Shown here: positions 30,988-38,092 of the stretch, one piece after another
How positions within the stretch are numbered: position 1 is the stretch's first letter
Layout of the letters: each line of letters starts with the position of its first letter
Source: Anaerolineales bacterium
GTDB taxonomy: Bacteria; Chloroflexota; Anaerolineae; Anaerolineales; DRMV01
DNA: 39,442 nt
NCBI GenBank assembly: GCA_026996855.1
Contig: JALWJZ010000084.1
Location: 1 to 39,442, forward strand
Direction of reading: 5' to 3'
Notes under the pieces: model-generated
What the model was told of the DNA's origin: nothing
The model's database searches: none
What the model saw: only the letters and a program-made list of their open reading frames with translations
Made by a program: the position numbers and the translations under genes

Positions 30988-31619
30988 CGACGAAACCCTT
31001 GGATCCCTTCCTGGAAACGTCGGTGGCCGCGGTGGTTTTGGCCGCAGGCCGTTCGCGGCGGATGGGCCGGTGCAAACTCACCCTGCCCTGGGGAGGGACC
31101 ACCGTCATCGGCCAGGTGGTGGCGACCTTGTGGGAGGCTGGCGCGCGACCGGTGCTGGTGGTCACCGCGCCGCCGTGGCACTACGCGGTGCTGCAAGCCC
31201 TGGCGCGGTCCCCGGCCCAGGTGGCGGTGTACCACCCCCAGGACCCCGAAGCCATGCTTCTGACCCTGCAATGGGGCCTGCGCCACCTACCTCCCGAAAC
31301 CCAGGCCACCCTGGTGGCCCTGGGCGACCAACCTCACATCCCGCCCGAAGTTCCAAGGCGGCTCCTTCGTGTTTTTCGGGAAACGGGCGCGCCGTTGCTG
31401 GCGCCGGTGCATCAAGGCCGCAGGGGGCACCCCTGGCTGGTGGCCCGCACCCTGTGGCCCGACCTGCTCCGCCGAGGCCCAACGCATACCTTGCGGGACT
31501 TCCTGCGGGACCACGCCATGCTACGCCGAGAAGTTCCCGTGGAGACTCCGGCCATCCATTGGGACCTGGACACCCCCCAGGATTACGAGCGTCTTCGGAG
31601 GCGCCTCGGTATCTCGTGA
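30984..31619 (+). CDS. MobA/MocA-like nucleotidyltransferase
   Basis: A 211-residue NTP-transferase of the MobA-like Rossmann superfamily. It has the signature LAAGRSRRMGRCKLTLPWGG (19-38, Lys31) and ALGDQP (112-117), typical of MocA, the molybdopterin cytidylyltransferase, and of PucB-type proteins. Its start overlaps the glycosyltransferase stop (ATGA). The neighbour leaves open a role in making a nucleotide sugar or alditol, but GDQP favours a molybdenum-cofactor role. No molybdoenzyme gene is in the window, although a MOSC protein lies about 7 kb away. The longer frame from 30906 is rejected. Confidence 0.8.
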   Translation: MTTKPLDPFLETSVAAVVLAAGRSRRMGRCKLTLPWGGTTVIGQVVATLWEAGARPVLVVTAPPWHYAVLQALARSPAQVAVYHPQDPEAMLLTLQWGLRHLPPETQATLVALGDQPHIPPEVPRRLLRVFRETGAPLLAPVHQGRRGHPWLVARTLWPDLLRRGPTHTLRDFLRDHAMLRREVPVETPAIHWDLDTPQDYERLRRRLGIS

Positions 31620-31629
31620 CCCGTGTATG

Positions 31630-33087
31630 TCACCCTTTTTGGTTTTCCTGTTCCCGCAATCTCTGTAGGTAGGTCTTGTAAAGCAAAACCCCCAGGACAA
31701 TCCAGAGGATGGTGGCGTACCAGGCCAGGGGGCTGACCTCGAAGAGGTGCCCGGCCAGGAAGATTTGGATGATCACGGCCAGGGCCGGCAGATAGGGCAC
31801 CCAGGGTACCCGGAAGGGTCGAGGCATGTCGGGATGGGTCTTCCGAAGGCGGATGAGGGTGATGTTGGTCAGCAAGAAGAGCATGAGGAAGGTGAGGGAA
31901 GCGCCACTGCCCACGTCGGCCACAGGCAGCGCCACGCCCATGATGGTGATGAGCAACGCGCTGAACAAGATGGCCCAGTGGGGCGTTTTGGTGCGAGGGT
32001 GCACCTGGCCGAAGAAGAGGGGCAAATCCCTGCCCCGGCCCATGGCAAAGGAAACCCGGGAACTGGAGTACACCGTGGCGTTCAACGCGGAGGTGGTGGA
32101 AGCCAGACCGCCGATGAGCATGAGCACCCGGCCATAGGGCATGATGAACTCGGCAATGCGTACCATGCCTCGCTCGCCGTACTGGCCCAGGTACTGCCAG
32201 GGCTTCATGCCCAAAATGTCCTGCACGGGTACCCCCACCGCCACGAAGGCCACCAGCAGGTAAATGGCCACCACGATGGCGATGGAAAGGAAAATGGCTC
32301 GAGGTAGGTTGCGTTCGGGGCTGTGCAACTCTTCTCCGGTCTGGGCGATGATTTCATAACCCTCGAAGGCCACGAAGGTCAGACCCATGGCTGCGAACAC
32401 CCCGGCCCAGCCAAAAGGAAGGGGCGGGTGGAAGTTTTCGGCCGCGAGTTCCGGCGCGTTGAGCATGGCCTTGAGGCCAAAGCCCGCGATGATGAGCAGC
32501 ACGGCCACTTTGGTGAAGGTCACAATGTTGCCCACCAGCCCGGTTTCCGAAGCCCCACGAAAATTGATGAACGCGAAGATGGCTACCACCAGAATGACCA
32601 ATCCTTTGATGAGCCAGTCCGCGGGGGCAAGGCCCAGAAAGCCCGGCTCCCAACTCACGTGCACACCCGCGATTTCCATCAATTCCACGAAAAAGGTGGC
32701 GAACAGCACCGCGTACAAACTGCAGGCCACCGAGTGGCTGAACCAGGAAATCCACCCTGAAAAAAAGCCCCAGAAGCGGGTCAGGCCCATGCGGACCCAC
32801 AAATAACCTCCGCCAGCTTCGGGAATGGCCGCGCCCAGTTCCGCGTAGGTCAGCCCGGTGAGGCTGGTGACGATACCGTTCAGGAAAAAGGCCAAAAGCA
32901 GGCCCATCGGCCCGGCCTTGCCCGCAGCAATGCCCGTCAGACCGAAGATGCCCGCGCCAATCATGGCGCCCACGCCGATCATGGTGGCCTCCAGCAAGCC
33001 CAGGCTGCGTTCCAGGTGCTGGACCGCCTGCCCCGCCTCCGAAACAGGATGCGTCAACGTGGAGGGATTGGGGGATTGGGACGTCAT
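31630..33087 (-). CDS. APC-family amino acid permease
   Basis: A 485-residue transporter with about 12 membrane helices. The first helix has the APC signature IGVGAMIGAGIFGLTGIAAG. The conserved GGGYLWVRMGLTRFWGF and the central VAFEGYEIIAQTGEE (TM6) follow. These features fit amino acid/polyamine/cation symporters of the type with a cytoplasmic N-tail. Substrate unknown. GGAG lies seven bases before the ATG at 33087; the frame is open upstream without support. The gene converges on the MobA-like gene with a ten-base gap and is divergent from the CitE-like gene. Confidence 0.9.
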   Translation of the reverse strand: MTSQSPNPSTLTHPVSEAGQAVQHLERSLGLLEATMIGVGAMIGAGIFGLTGIAAGKAGPMGLLLAFFLNGIVTSLTGLTYAELGAAIPEAGGGYLWVRMGLTRFWGFFSGWISWFSHSVACSLYAVLFATFFVELMEIAGVHVSWEPGFLGLAPADWLIKGLVILVVAIFAFINFRGASETGLVGNIVTFTKVAVLLIIAGFGLKAMLNAPELAAENFHPPLPFGWAGVFAAMGLTFVAFEGYEIIAQTGEELHSPERNLPRAIFLSIAIVVAIYLLVAFVAVGVPVQDILGMKPWQYLGQYGERGMVRIAEFIMPYGRVLMLIGGLASTTSALNATVYSSSRVSFAMGRGRDLPLFFGQVHPRTKTPHWAILFSALLITIMGVALPVADVGSGASLTFLMLFLLTNITLIRLRKTHPDMPRPFRVPWVPYLPALAVIIQIFLAGHLFEVSPLAWYATILWIVLGVLLYKTYLQRLREQENQKG

Positions 33088-33147
33088 GGATGCACTCCAT
33101 CGGTGGAATTGGATTTGTCTTGATGGTATTGCTGTATGCAAGCATCC

Positions 33148-33153
33148 AGTATA
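33148..33153 (-). promoter_or_regulatory. -10 element for the permease gene
   Basis: TATACT on the minus strand, 60 bases before the permease ATG. The -35 at 17-base spacing is weak. Confidence 0.4.
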
Positions 33154-33181
33154 ACCCAAAGCGGGCACGTGGGAAGACGCT

Positions 33182-33211
33182 TTGGTTCTTATCGTGGGGT
33201 TCGGGTAAAAT
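33182..33211 (+). promoter_or_regulatory. Promoter of the CitE-like gene
   Basis: TTGGTT (33182-33187), 18-base spacer, TAAAAT (33206-33211). It predicts a start near 33218 and a leader of about 55 bases. Divergent from the permease promoter. Confidence 0.55.
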
Positions 33212-33224
33212 GCCCTTGTCAAAT

Positions 33225-33243
33225 GTCAACGTTTTCCGTTGAC
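33225..33243 (+). promoter_or_regulatory. Inverted repeat (operator or leader stem) before the CitE-like gene
   Basis: GTCAACG-TTTTC-CGTTGAC, a seven-bp perfect inverted repeat starting about seven bases after the predicted transcription start. The position and symmetry fit a repressor site; a short mRNA hairpin is the alternative. No regulator gene is adjacent. Confidence 0.5.
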
Positions 33244-33272
33244 GCCCGTACCAATCACCGGAGGCAGGCGAC

Positions 33273-34157
33273 ATGCCGCGACGAGCCTGGTTGTACGTTC
33301 CCGGCGACCAAGAGCGCAAACTGGTAAAGGCCGCCACGTTGGAAGCCGATGTGGTCTGTCTGGATTTGGAAGACGCGGTCGCTCCGGACCGCAAAGCCGA
33401 GGCCCGGGAGTTGGTGGCCCGCGTGCTGGAATCCCACGTTTTTCAGGCCGGGGAAGTGTGGATACGGGTGAACGCCCCCACCACCCCCTGGGCCGAAGCG
33501 GATATGGCGCTGGTGCGCCGGGTCGCGCCGAACATTCGAGGGGTGTTGCTCCCCAAAACCGACGCCTCCTGGGTGGTGCATTGGGCTGCCCGCCATGTGC
33601 AACAGGCCGAAGAAACCCATGCCCTGCCCCCGGGCCGGCTGGCCCTGGCCGCGCTCATCGAAACCGCCCGGGGGTTGGTCCACGTGGAAACCATTGCCCG
33701 GGCAACCCCGCGTTTGCAGGTTCTCCTCTTTGGCGCGGAAGACCTGGCCGCGGACCTGGGCGCCCTGCGCACGCCCGAGGGCCGGGAGATTGCCTACGCG
33801 CGCAGCCGCCTTTTGGTCGCGGCCCGGGCCTTTGGTTTGCAGGCCATTGACATGGTGTACATCGCCTACAAGGACCTGGAAGGCCTGGAGCGAGAGGCCC
33901 GGGAGGCTGCCCGCCTGGGTTTCGACGGCAAACAAATCATCCATCCGGCCCAGGTGCCCGTGGTGCAGGCCGCCTTTGCCCCGCCGGAAGACCAATTGCA
34001 ATGGGCGCGCCAAGTGTGGCAGGCCTACCAGGAGGCTCAGAAAGAAGGCCGCGGCGTGTTCGTGGTGGATGGCAAGATGATCGACCCACCCTTGATACGC
34101 CAGGCCCGGCGCATTTTGGAAAGGGCGGGAGAGCAGGGTAAGGCGGGAAGGCGATAA
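33273..34157 (+). CDS. CitE-like HpcH/HpaI-family CoA-ester lyase
   Basis: A 294-residue TIM-barrel enzyme of the CitE/malyl-CoA lyase group. LYVPGD and CLDLEDAVAPD form the nucleotide/CoA side. Arg65 in WIRVN is the substrate Arg. Glu130 in ALIETARG and Asp157 in FGAEDLAADLG are the Mg ligands. GKQIIHPAQV closes the barrel. It lacks the partner genes of citrate lyase, so a stand-alone malyl-, citramalyl- or methylmalyl-CoA lyase is more likely. GGAGG lies eight bases before the ATG. Its last codons (GKAGRR) and stop fall in the octamer-repeat array that follows, so the tail is partly repeat-encoded. Confidence 0.85.
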   Translation: MPRRAWLYVPGDQERKLVKAATLEADVVCLDLEDAVAPDRKAEARELVARVLESHVFQAGEVWIRVNAPTTPWAEADMALVRRVAPNIRGVLLPKTDASWVVHWAARHVQQAEETHALPPGRLALAALIETARGLVHVETIARATPRLQVLLFGAEDLAADLGALRTPEGREIAYARSRLLVAARAFGLQAIDMVYIAYKDLEGLEREAREAARLGFDGKQIIHPAQVPVVQAAFAPPEDQLQWARQVWQAYQEAQKEGRGVFVVDGKMIDPPLIRQARRILERAGEQGKAGRR

Positions 34158-34198
34158 GGCGAATTTGCGAATATGCGAATGGGCGAATGAGCGAATTT
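34143..34198. repeat. Octamer tandem array, part 1
   Basis: Seven in-phase octamers of the GCGAATNN type: GCGGGAAG, GCGATAAG, GCGAATTT, GCGAATAT, GCGAATGG, GCGAATGA, GCGAATTT. The first two include the last codons and stop of the CitE-like gene. Confidence 0.92.
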
Positions 34199-34201
34199 TT
34201 T

Positions 34202-34230
34202 GGAGTGCGGCGCCTGGGCGCCGCTTTGGA
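34202..34230. repeat. REP-like hairpin between the two octamer arrays
   Basis: GGAGTGCGGCGCCTGGGCGCCGCTTTGGA: GCGGCG pairs with CGCCGC inside a GGAGTG...TTTGGA frame. The 5' GGAG-type flank plus a short GC hairpin resembles repetitive extragenic palindromes. Only this one copy is in the window. Confidence 0.55.
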
Positions 34231-34243
34231 ACCGGGTAAATGA

Positions 34244-34363
34244 GCGAATGGGCGAATGAGCGAATGGGCGAATATGCGAATTTGCGGATTTGCGGATATG
34301 CGGATTTGCGGATATGCGAATGGGCGAATCGGCGGAGATGCGGGAAGGCGATAAAGCGGGAGG
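34244..34363. repeat. Octamer tandem array, part 2
   Basis: Fifteen in-phase octamers: GCGAATGG, GCGAATGA, GCGAATAT, GCGAATTT, GCGGATTT, GCGGATAT and relatives, ending in GCGGGAAG, GCGATAAA and GCGGGAGG. Higher-order repeats of two octamers are visible (GCGGATTT-GCGGATAT twice). The last units repeat the first two of part 1. No genes. Confidence 0.93.
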
Positions 34364-34379
34364 GAGAGGGAACGAAGAG

Positions 34380-34463
34380 CGAACGGCCAACGGCGAACGG
34401 CCATCGGCGAACGGCCATCGGCCGCCGACCACCAACTGACCACTGACCACTGTCCACTGTCCA
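34380..34463. repeat. Heptamer tandem array (12 units) before the dehydrogenase gene
   Basis: Twelve in-phase heptamers, from CGAACGG, CCAACGG and CCATCGG through CCGCCGA and CCACCAA to CTGACCA and CTGTCCA. The unit changes gradually along the array. It ends 17 bases before the start codon of the next gene, as the sufB array does. Confidence 0.92.
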
Positions 34464-34480
34464 CTCGCAGGAGGTCGCGG

Positions 34481-35530
34481 ATGTCCACCAAACCCACCAT
34501 GCTGGCCGTGTGGATTGAGGAGCACGGTGGCCCGGAAGTGCTCCGGTATGGCGATCTGCCCCGGCCCGAGCCGGGTCCGGGGGAAGTGCTGGTGCGCCTG
34601 CGCGCGGCCGCGCTCAACCATCTGGACCTGTGGGTACGCCGGGGGTGGCCCGGGCTGAAACTGACCTACCCTCACATTTTGGGCGCGGACGGCGCGGGAG
34701 ACATCGCCGCCCTCGGCCCGGGGGTGACGGGCTGGAAGGAAGGCGATCGGGTGGTGCTCAACCCCAACATTGGGTGCGGGGAATGCGACTACTGCCTGGC
34801 CGGATACGACAACCGGTGCGACCGCTGGCAACTGCTGGGTGAAACCCGGAGTGGTACGTATGCCCAGTACGTGGTGGTGCCCGCGCGCAACGTGTACCCT
34901 TTGCCCGACGATTTCGATTACCACGCGGCCGCGGCCGCCGCGCTGGTCTTTCAAACCGCCTGGCACTCCCTGGTCACCCGGGGAAACCTGCGGCCTGGGG
35001 AGCACGTTTTGGTGGTGGGCGCGTCGGGCGGGGTGAACACCGCCAGCATCCAGATTGCCAAAATGGCGGGGTGCACCGTGTACGTGGTCGGTTCCAACGA
35101 GCGCAAACTGGCCCTGGCCCGGTCCCTGGGTGCGGACCACCTCATCAATCGAAGCGAACACCCCAGGTGGCATCGCGAGGTGCTGCGGTTGACTGACGGC
35201 CGGGGTGTGGACGTGGTAGTGGACAACGTGGGCACCACCTTTCCCCTCAGTTTCAAGGCCCTGCGCAAAGGCGGCCGACTGCTCACCGTGGGCAACACCG
35301 GCGGCCCGGTCTTTGAAATCGACAACCGTTTCATCTTCGGAAAGCACCTGAGCATCATCGGTTCCACCATGTCCAACCAGGCCGACTTCCGCGCCGTCAT
35401 GGACCTGGTCTTCCAGGGCAAACTCAAGCCCGTACTGGACCGGGTCTTTCCCCTGGAACAAGCCCGGGAAGCCCACGAAGTGCTGGAAGCCGGTGAGCAA
35501 CTGGGGAAACTGACGCTGGAAATTCCGTAG
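34481..35530 (+). CDS. MDR-family zinc-type dehydrogenase/quinone oxidoreductase
   Basis: A 349-residue medium-chain dehydrogenase/reductase. The structural zinc lobe is intact (Cys99, Cys102, Cys105, Cys113). The catalytic zinc site seems lost: Asn46 takes the place of the usual Cys (AAALNHLDL), and GAD (68-70) replaces GHE. The cofactor site VLVVGASGGVNTASIQIAKMAG fits NADP. This suggests a reductase of activated double bonds or quinones rather than an alcohol dehydrogenase. AGGAGG lies before the ATG, just after the heptamer array. The membrane peptidase-like gene follows four bases after the stop. Confidence 0.85.
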   Translation: MSTKPTMLAVWIEEHGGPEVLRYGDLPRPEPGPGEVLVRLRAAALNHLDLWVRRGWPGLKLTYPHILGADGAGDIAALGPGVTGWKEGDRVVLNPNIGCGECDYCLAGYDNRCDRWQLLGETRSGTYAQYVVVPARNVYPLPDDFDYHAAAAAALVFQTAWHSLVTRGNLRPGEHVLVVGASGGVNTASIQIAKMAGCTVYVVGSNERKLALARSLGADHLINRSEHPRWHREVLRLTDGRGVDVVVDNVGTTFPLSFKALRKGGRLLTVGNTGGPVFEIDNRFIFGKHLSIIGSTMSNQADFRAVMDLVFQGKLKPVLDRVFPLEQAREAHEVLEAGEQLGKLTLEIP

Positions 35531-35534
35531 GCCC

Positions 35535-36956
35535 ATGCTTCGCCTGTCCCTTCGTTCGTCTTTTTGGGAATATGTCCGACGGGGTCTCCAGGCCGTGCGG
35601 GGTGACCTGGTTTTGCTTCGACGCTACGCCTGGGATTGGGCCTGGATAACCTTTTTGTTCGTCCTGTTCCTCTCGGGGAGCCAGGTGGCTTTGCAGGGCA
35701 CGCGCGAGCGCATCCGGGCCTTCACCCGTCCTGTGGAGTTCAACGACGTGGCCTGGATGGCCCGGTCCTGGGCGGTCAAGGCTGTGTTCATGCTCCTGGC
35801 ACCGGAGCGATACATCTCCCTGGAGGCGCAGACCGCCTTCGTGGAGGACTACCTGACCCTGGTCCGCACCTTGCAGGAAAAAGAGAACCAATTGCAACAA
35901 GCCTACGGCGACCCCAACCTGGCGGACCGGGCGGCCCGAATTGCCCAATTGCAAGGGGAATTGCGCACTCTTCGGGAGCGGCATCGTCGGCTGGCCCCGG
36001 TCATGGAGCAAATCATCCAGGCGCAGGTGAGCGCGGTGCTGGCCGACCTGGGCCTGGGCTATGGCGGCGCGATTTTCCCACCGGTGCTCTACCGGGAAAG
36101 CACCCTGCCCAACGCGCTGGTGGTTTCGCCCCGCCACGTCATTCGTCAAGAGGCCCTGCTCACCCTGGACCCCGAAGTGCCTTTTGAGAAGCAAATCGCC
36201 CTGGAAGAACGGGTGGCTCGTGCTCTGGATCGCTCCACCCTGGTGGTGCCCATCGGCGGTCTGGCCACCTACCCTACCATGGTCATGCAAACCACGGATT
36301 TGCGCTGGCTGTTCGAGGTGGTCAGCCACGAGTGGATTCACAACTATTTCGATACCCGCCCCCTGGGGTGGGCCTATTTGAAAGGCGACCCGGCCCTGCG
36401 CACCATCAACGAGACCGCGGCCAGCATCGGCGGCAAGGAAATCGCCCTGCGCATTCTGCAACGCTTCTACCCGGACCGGGTGCCGCCGCCACCGCCGCCT
36501 CCCCCTTCCTCTCCTCAGGATGAGGACGCGGCCCCGTCGCCCACGCCAACGCCGCCGGTTTTCGATTTCCACAAGGAAATGCGCAAGACCCGCATCACCG
36601 TGGACCGGCTCCTGGCCGAGGGTCGCATTGAGGCGGCCGAGGCCTACATGGAACGGCGGCGCCGGGTCTTCTGGGAACAGGGCTACCGCATCCGCAAACT
36701 CAACCAGGCCTACTTCGCCTTCTACGGCGCCTACGCCGACGTTCCCGGAGGCGGCGCCGCGGGCGAAGACCCGGTAGGCGCGGCGGTGCGAGCCTTGTGG
36801 GAGCGGTACCGTCCCGACATCGCCCGCTTCCTCAAGGACATCGCCTGGGTGTGGTCCTTCGAGGACTTGCAGGCTCTACTGGCCGAGCAGGCGACTGTCT
36901 CCTCGTTTTACATGGACCCGAACGGATACGGGGTTGCAGGAGAAAAGGAGAGATAA
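35535..36956 (+). CDS. Membrane-anchored protein with HExxH metallopeptidase signature, family unknown
   Basis: A 473-residue protein. The N-terminus is basic, followed by one membrane segment (about 34-50, WAWITFLFVLFLSG) and a possible second near 80-90. A coiled-coil-like region (about 108-160, Gln/Arg/Leu-rich) follows. The core has VVSHEWIHNYF (His265, Glu266, His269), and 24 residues on INETAASIGGKE (Glu293), the HExxH...E pattern of gluzincins. A poly-Pro plus Thr-Pro linker (about 316-338) leads into a C-terminal helical region. No family recognised. The gene is four bases after the dehydrogenase stop and may be cotranscribed. Confidence 0.77.
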   Translation: MLRLSLRSSFWEYVRRGLQAVRGDLVLLRRYAWDWAWITFLFVLFLSGSQVALQGTRERIRAFTRPVEFNDVAWMARSWAVKAVFMLLAPERYISLEAQTAFVEDYLTLVRTLQEKENQLQQAYGDPNLADRAARIAQLQGELRTLRERHRRLAPVMEQIIQAQVSAVLADLGLGYGGAIFPPVLYRESTLPNALVVSPRHVIRQEALLTLDPEVPFEKQIALEERVARALDRSTLVVPIGGLATYPTMVMQTTDLRWLFEVVSHEWIHNYFDTRPLGWAYLKGDPALRTINETAASIGGKEIALRILQRFYPDRVPPPPPPPPSSPQDEDAAPSPTPTPPVFDFHKEMRKTRITVDRLLAEGRIEAAEAYMERRRRVFWEQGYRIRKLNQAYFAFYGAYADVPGGGAAGEDPVGAAVRALWERYRPDIARFLKDIAWVWSFEDLQALLAEQATVSSFYMDPNGYGVAGEKER

Positions 36957-36990
36957 CCTTGCAAGTGGCTTCGCCGTTTGCAACATTACC
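36955..36990. repeat. Dispersed palindromic repeat, copy 2 (opposite orientation)
   Basis: TTGCAAG-TGGC-TTC-GCCG-TTTGCAA: nearly the reverse complement of the centre of the element at 2716-2758. One arm base differs (T for C), yet the pair remains possible as G-U in RNA. The outer arms of copy 1 are only partly kept. Confidence 0.7.
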
Positions 36991-37041
36991 TCTTTCTTCT
37001 TCCTGGGTCCCGAACCCGGTCCGACCAAGGCGTTCCAAAAA

Positions 37042-37063
37042 GGGCCGCCTGTAAAGGCTGCCC
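37042..37063. repeat. GTAA-loop hairpin repeat, copy A
   Basis: GGGCCGCCT-GTAA-AGGCTGCCC: nine-position stem with one C/T mismatch around a GTAA (GNRA-type) loop. Same core as 37226-37247 and 2776-2800. Confidence 0.8.
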
Positions 37064-37076
37064 CTGAACTTTGGCC

Positions 37077-37106
37077 TTTTGGGGTGGGCGAAAGTCCACC
37101 CCAAAA
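37077..37106. repeat. 13-bp hairpin with GAAA loop
   Basis: TTTTGGGGTGGGC-GAAA-GTCCACCCCAAAA: 13 pairs (one G-T) capped by a GNRA-type GAAA loop, symmetrical to the outer A/T runs. It would work as an intrinsic terminator in either direction and may end transcripts from the upstream gene. Confidence 0.75.
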
Positions 37107-37225
37107 AGATGGCGATCCTCCATCAAAGCAAACCTTGTTTTGGCGGTGAGGCCGCCTTCACCCAGGGTTACAAAGCGATGCAGCGCGACAAACCCAGCCT
37201 TCTTTTCGAAAAGGCCAAATCTGAA

Positions 37226-37247
37226 GGGCAGCCTGTAAAGGCTGCCC
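37226..37247. repeat. GTAA-loop hairpin repeat, copy B (perfect)
   Basis: GGGCAGCCT-GTAA-AGGCTGCCC: a perfect nine-bp stem with a GTAA loop. The mismatch of copy A is absent. Confidence 0.85.
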
Positions 37248-37322
37248 AAACTGTATCATCCATCGAAGTCGGCTTAACTTCGGCAACATTTGCAAAGGGA
37301 TGCCCTGGCCAGGCTCTGAGCA

Positions 37323-37331
37323 TGGTACAAT
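37323..37331 (+). promoter_or_regulatory. Extended -10 promoter for pcm-trmD
   Basis: TGGTACAAT, an extended -10, 33 bases before the pcm ATG. No clear -35. Confidence 0.45.
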
Positions 37332-37364
37332 GGGTTCCATCCCACGCCCCAGGGAGCAAAGGAT

Positions 37365-38033
37365 ATGGCAACGGATGCCTTCGCGGAAGCCCGGAAACGT
37401 ATGGTCGAAGAGCAACTCAAAGCCCGAGGGATTCGGGACCAACGGGTCTTGCGGGCCATGGAAGCCGTCCCCCGACATTTGTTCGTTCGCCCCGAGGACC
37501 AAGAATGGGCGTACGCGGATGGGCCGCTGCCCATTGGGTACGGACAGACCATTTCGCAACCGTACATCGTGGCCAGGATGACGGAACTGTTGGGACTGAA
37601 GGGCGACGAAAAGGTGTTGGAAATCGGCACCGGCTCCGGGTATCAGGCGGCCATTTTGGCCCACCTGGCCCGGGAAGTTCATACCGTGGAGCGCATTCCC
37701 GAATTGGTGGAGATGGCCCGCCAGCGCCTGGCCAAATTGGGCCTGACCAATGTGCACGTCCATCACGGAGACGGCACCCTGGGGTGGCCCGAAGCCGCGC
37801 CTTACGATGCCATTCTGGTCACCGCGGCGGCCCCGAAAGTGCCTGAGCCTTTACTGGAGCAGTTGGCCGAGGGCGGTCGTTTGGTCGCGCCCGTGGGCTC
37901 CCGGGGGCTGCAATATCTGGAGCGCTGGACCCGGGAAGGCCAGACTTTCCATCGCGAACGTTTCGAGCCGGTGGCCTTTGTACCCCTCATTGGCTCCTAT
38001 GGCTGGGATTTGGAAGATCTCCTGGCCGAATGA
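37365..38033 (+). CDS. pcm: Protein-L-isoaspartate O-methyltransferase
   Basis: Methylates L-isoaspartyl residues in damaged proteins so that they can return to aspartate. The 222-residue product has the family signature [15 protein letters not shown] (59-73) and motif [17 protein letters not shown] (84-99). Acidic [14 protein letters not shown] and [13 protein letters not shown] follow, and the C-terminal LVAPVGSRG is typical. GGAG lies eight bases before the ATG. First gene of the pcm-trmD pair. Confidence 0.95.
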   Translation: MATDAFAEARKRMVEEQLKARGIRDQRVLRAMEAVPRHLFVRPEDQEWAYADGPLPIGYGQTISQPYIVARMTELLGLKGDEKVLEIGTGSGYQAAILAHLAREVHTVERIPELVEMARQRLAKLGLTNVHVHHGDGTLGWPEAAPYDAILVTAAAPKVPEPLLEQLAEGGRLVAPVGSRGLQYLERWTREGQTFHRERFEPVAFVPLIGSYGWDLEDLLAE

Positions 38034-38092
38034 GGGGGAGCAGCCCGAGATACGGCCCCACACCTCGGGTTTTGGCGTCCCAGGGGATGGTC

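Larger units (their letters stand above)
36991..37322. other. Repeat-rich non-coding gap before pcm
   Basis: Between the end of the peptidase-like gene (36956) and pcm (37365) there is no coding signal. The stretch holds two GTAA-loop hairpins (37042-37063 and 37226-37247) and a 13-bp GAAA-loop hairpin (37077-37106). Smaller stems include GGTGAGG / CCTTCACC (37145-37162) and CGAAGT / ACTTCG (near 37264-37282). Several could fold as RNA. Confidence 0.6.

Noticed and set aside
31606-31645. Terminator at the convergent ends of the MobA-like and permease genes (GTGAC / GTCAC then CCTTTTT)
   Set aside because: The stem is only five bp with an eight-base loop and lies within both gene ends; too weak to call.
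36957-37364. Hidden protein gene in the gap before pcm
   Set aside because: All frames are short or made of repeat sequence, without ribosome sites; the inverted repeats explain the stretch better.
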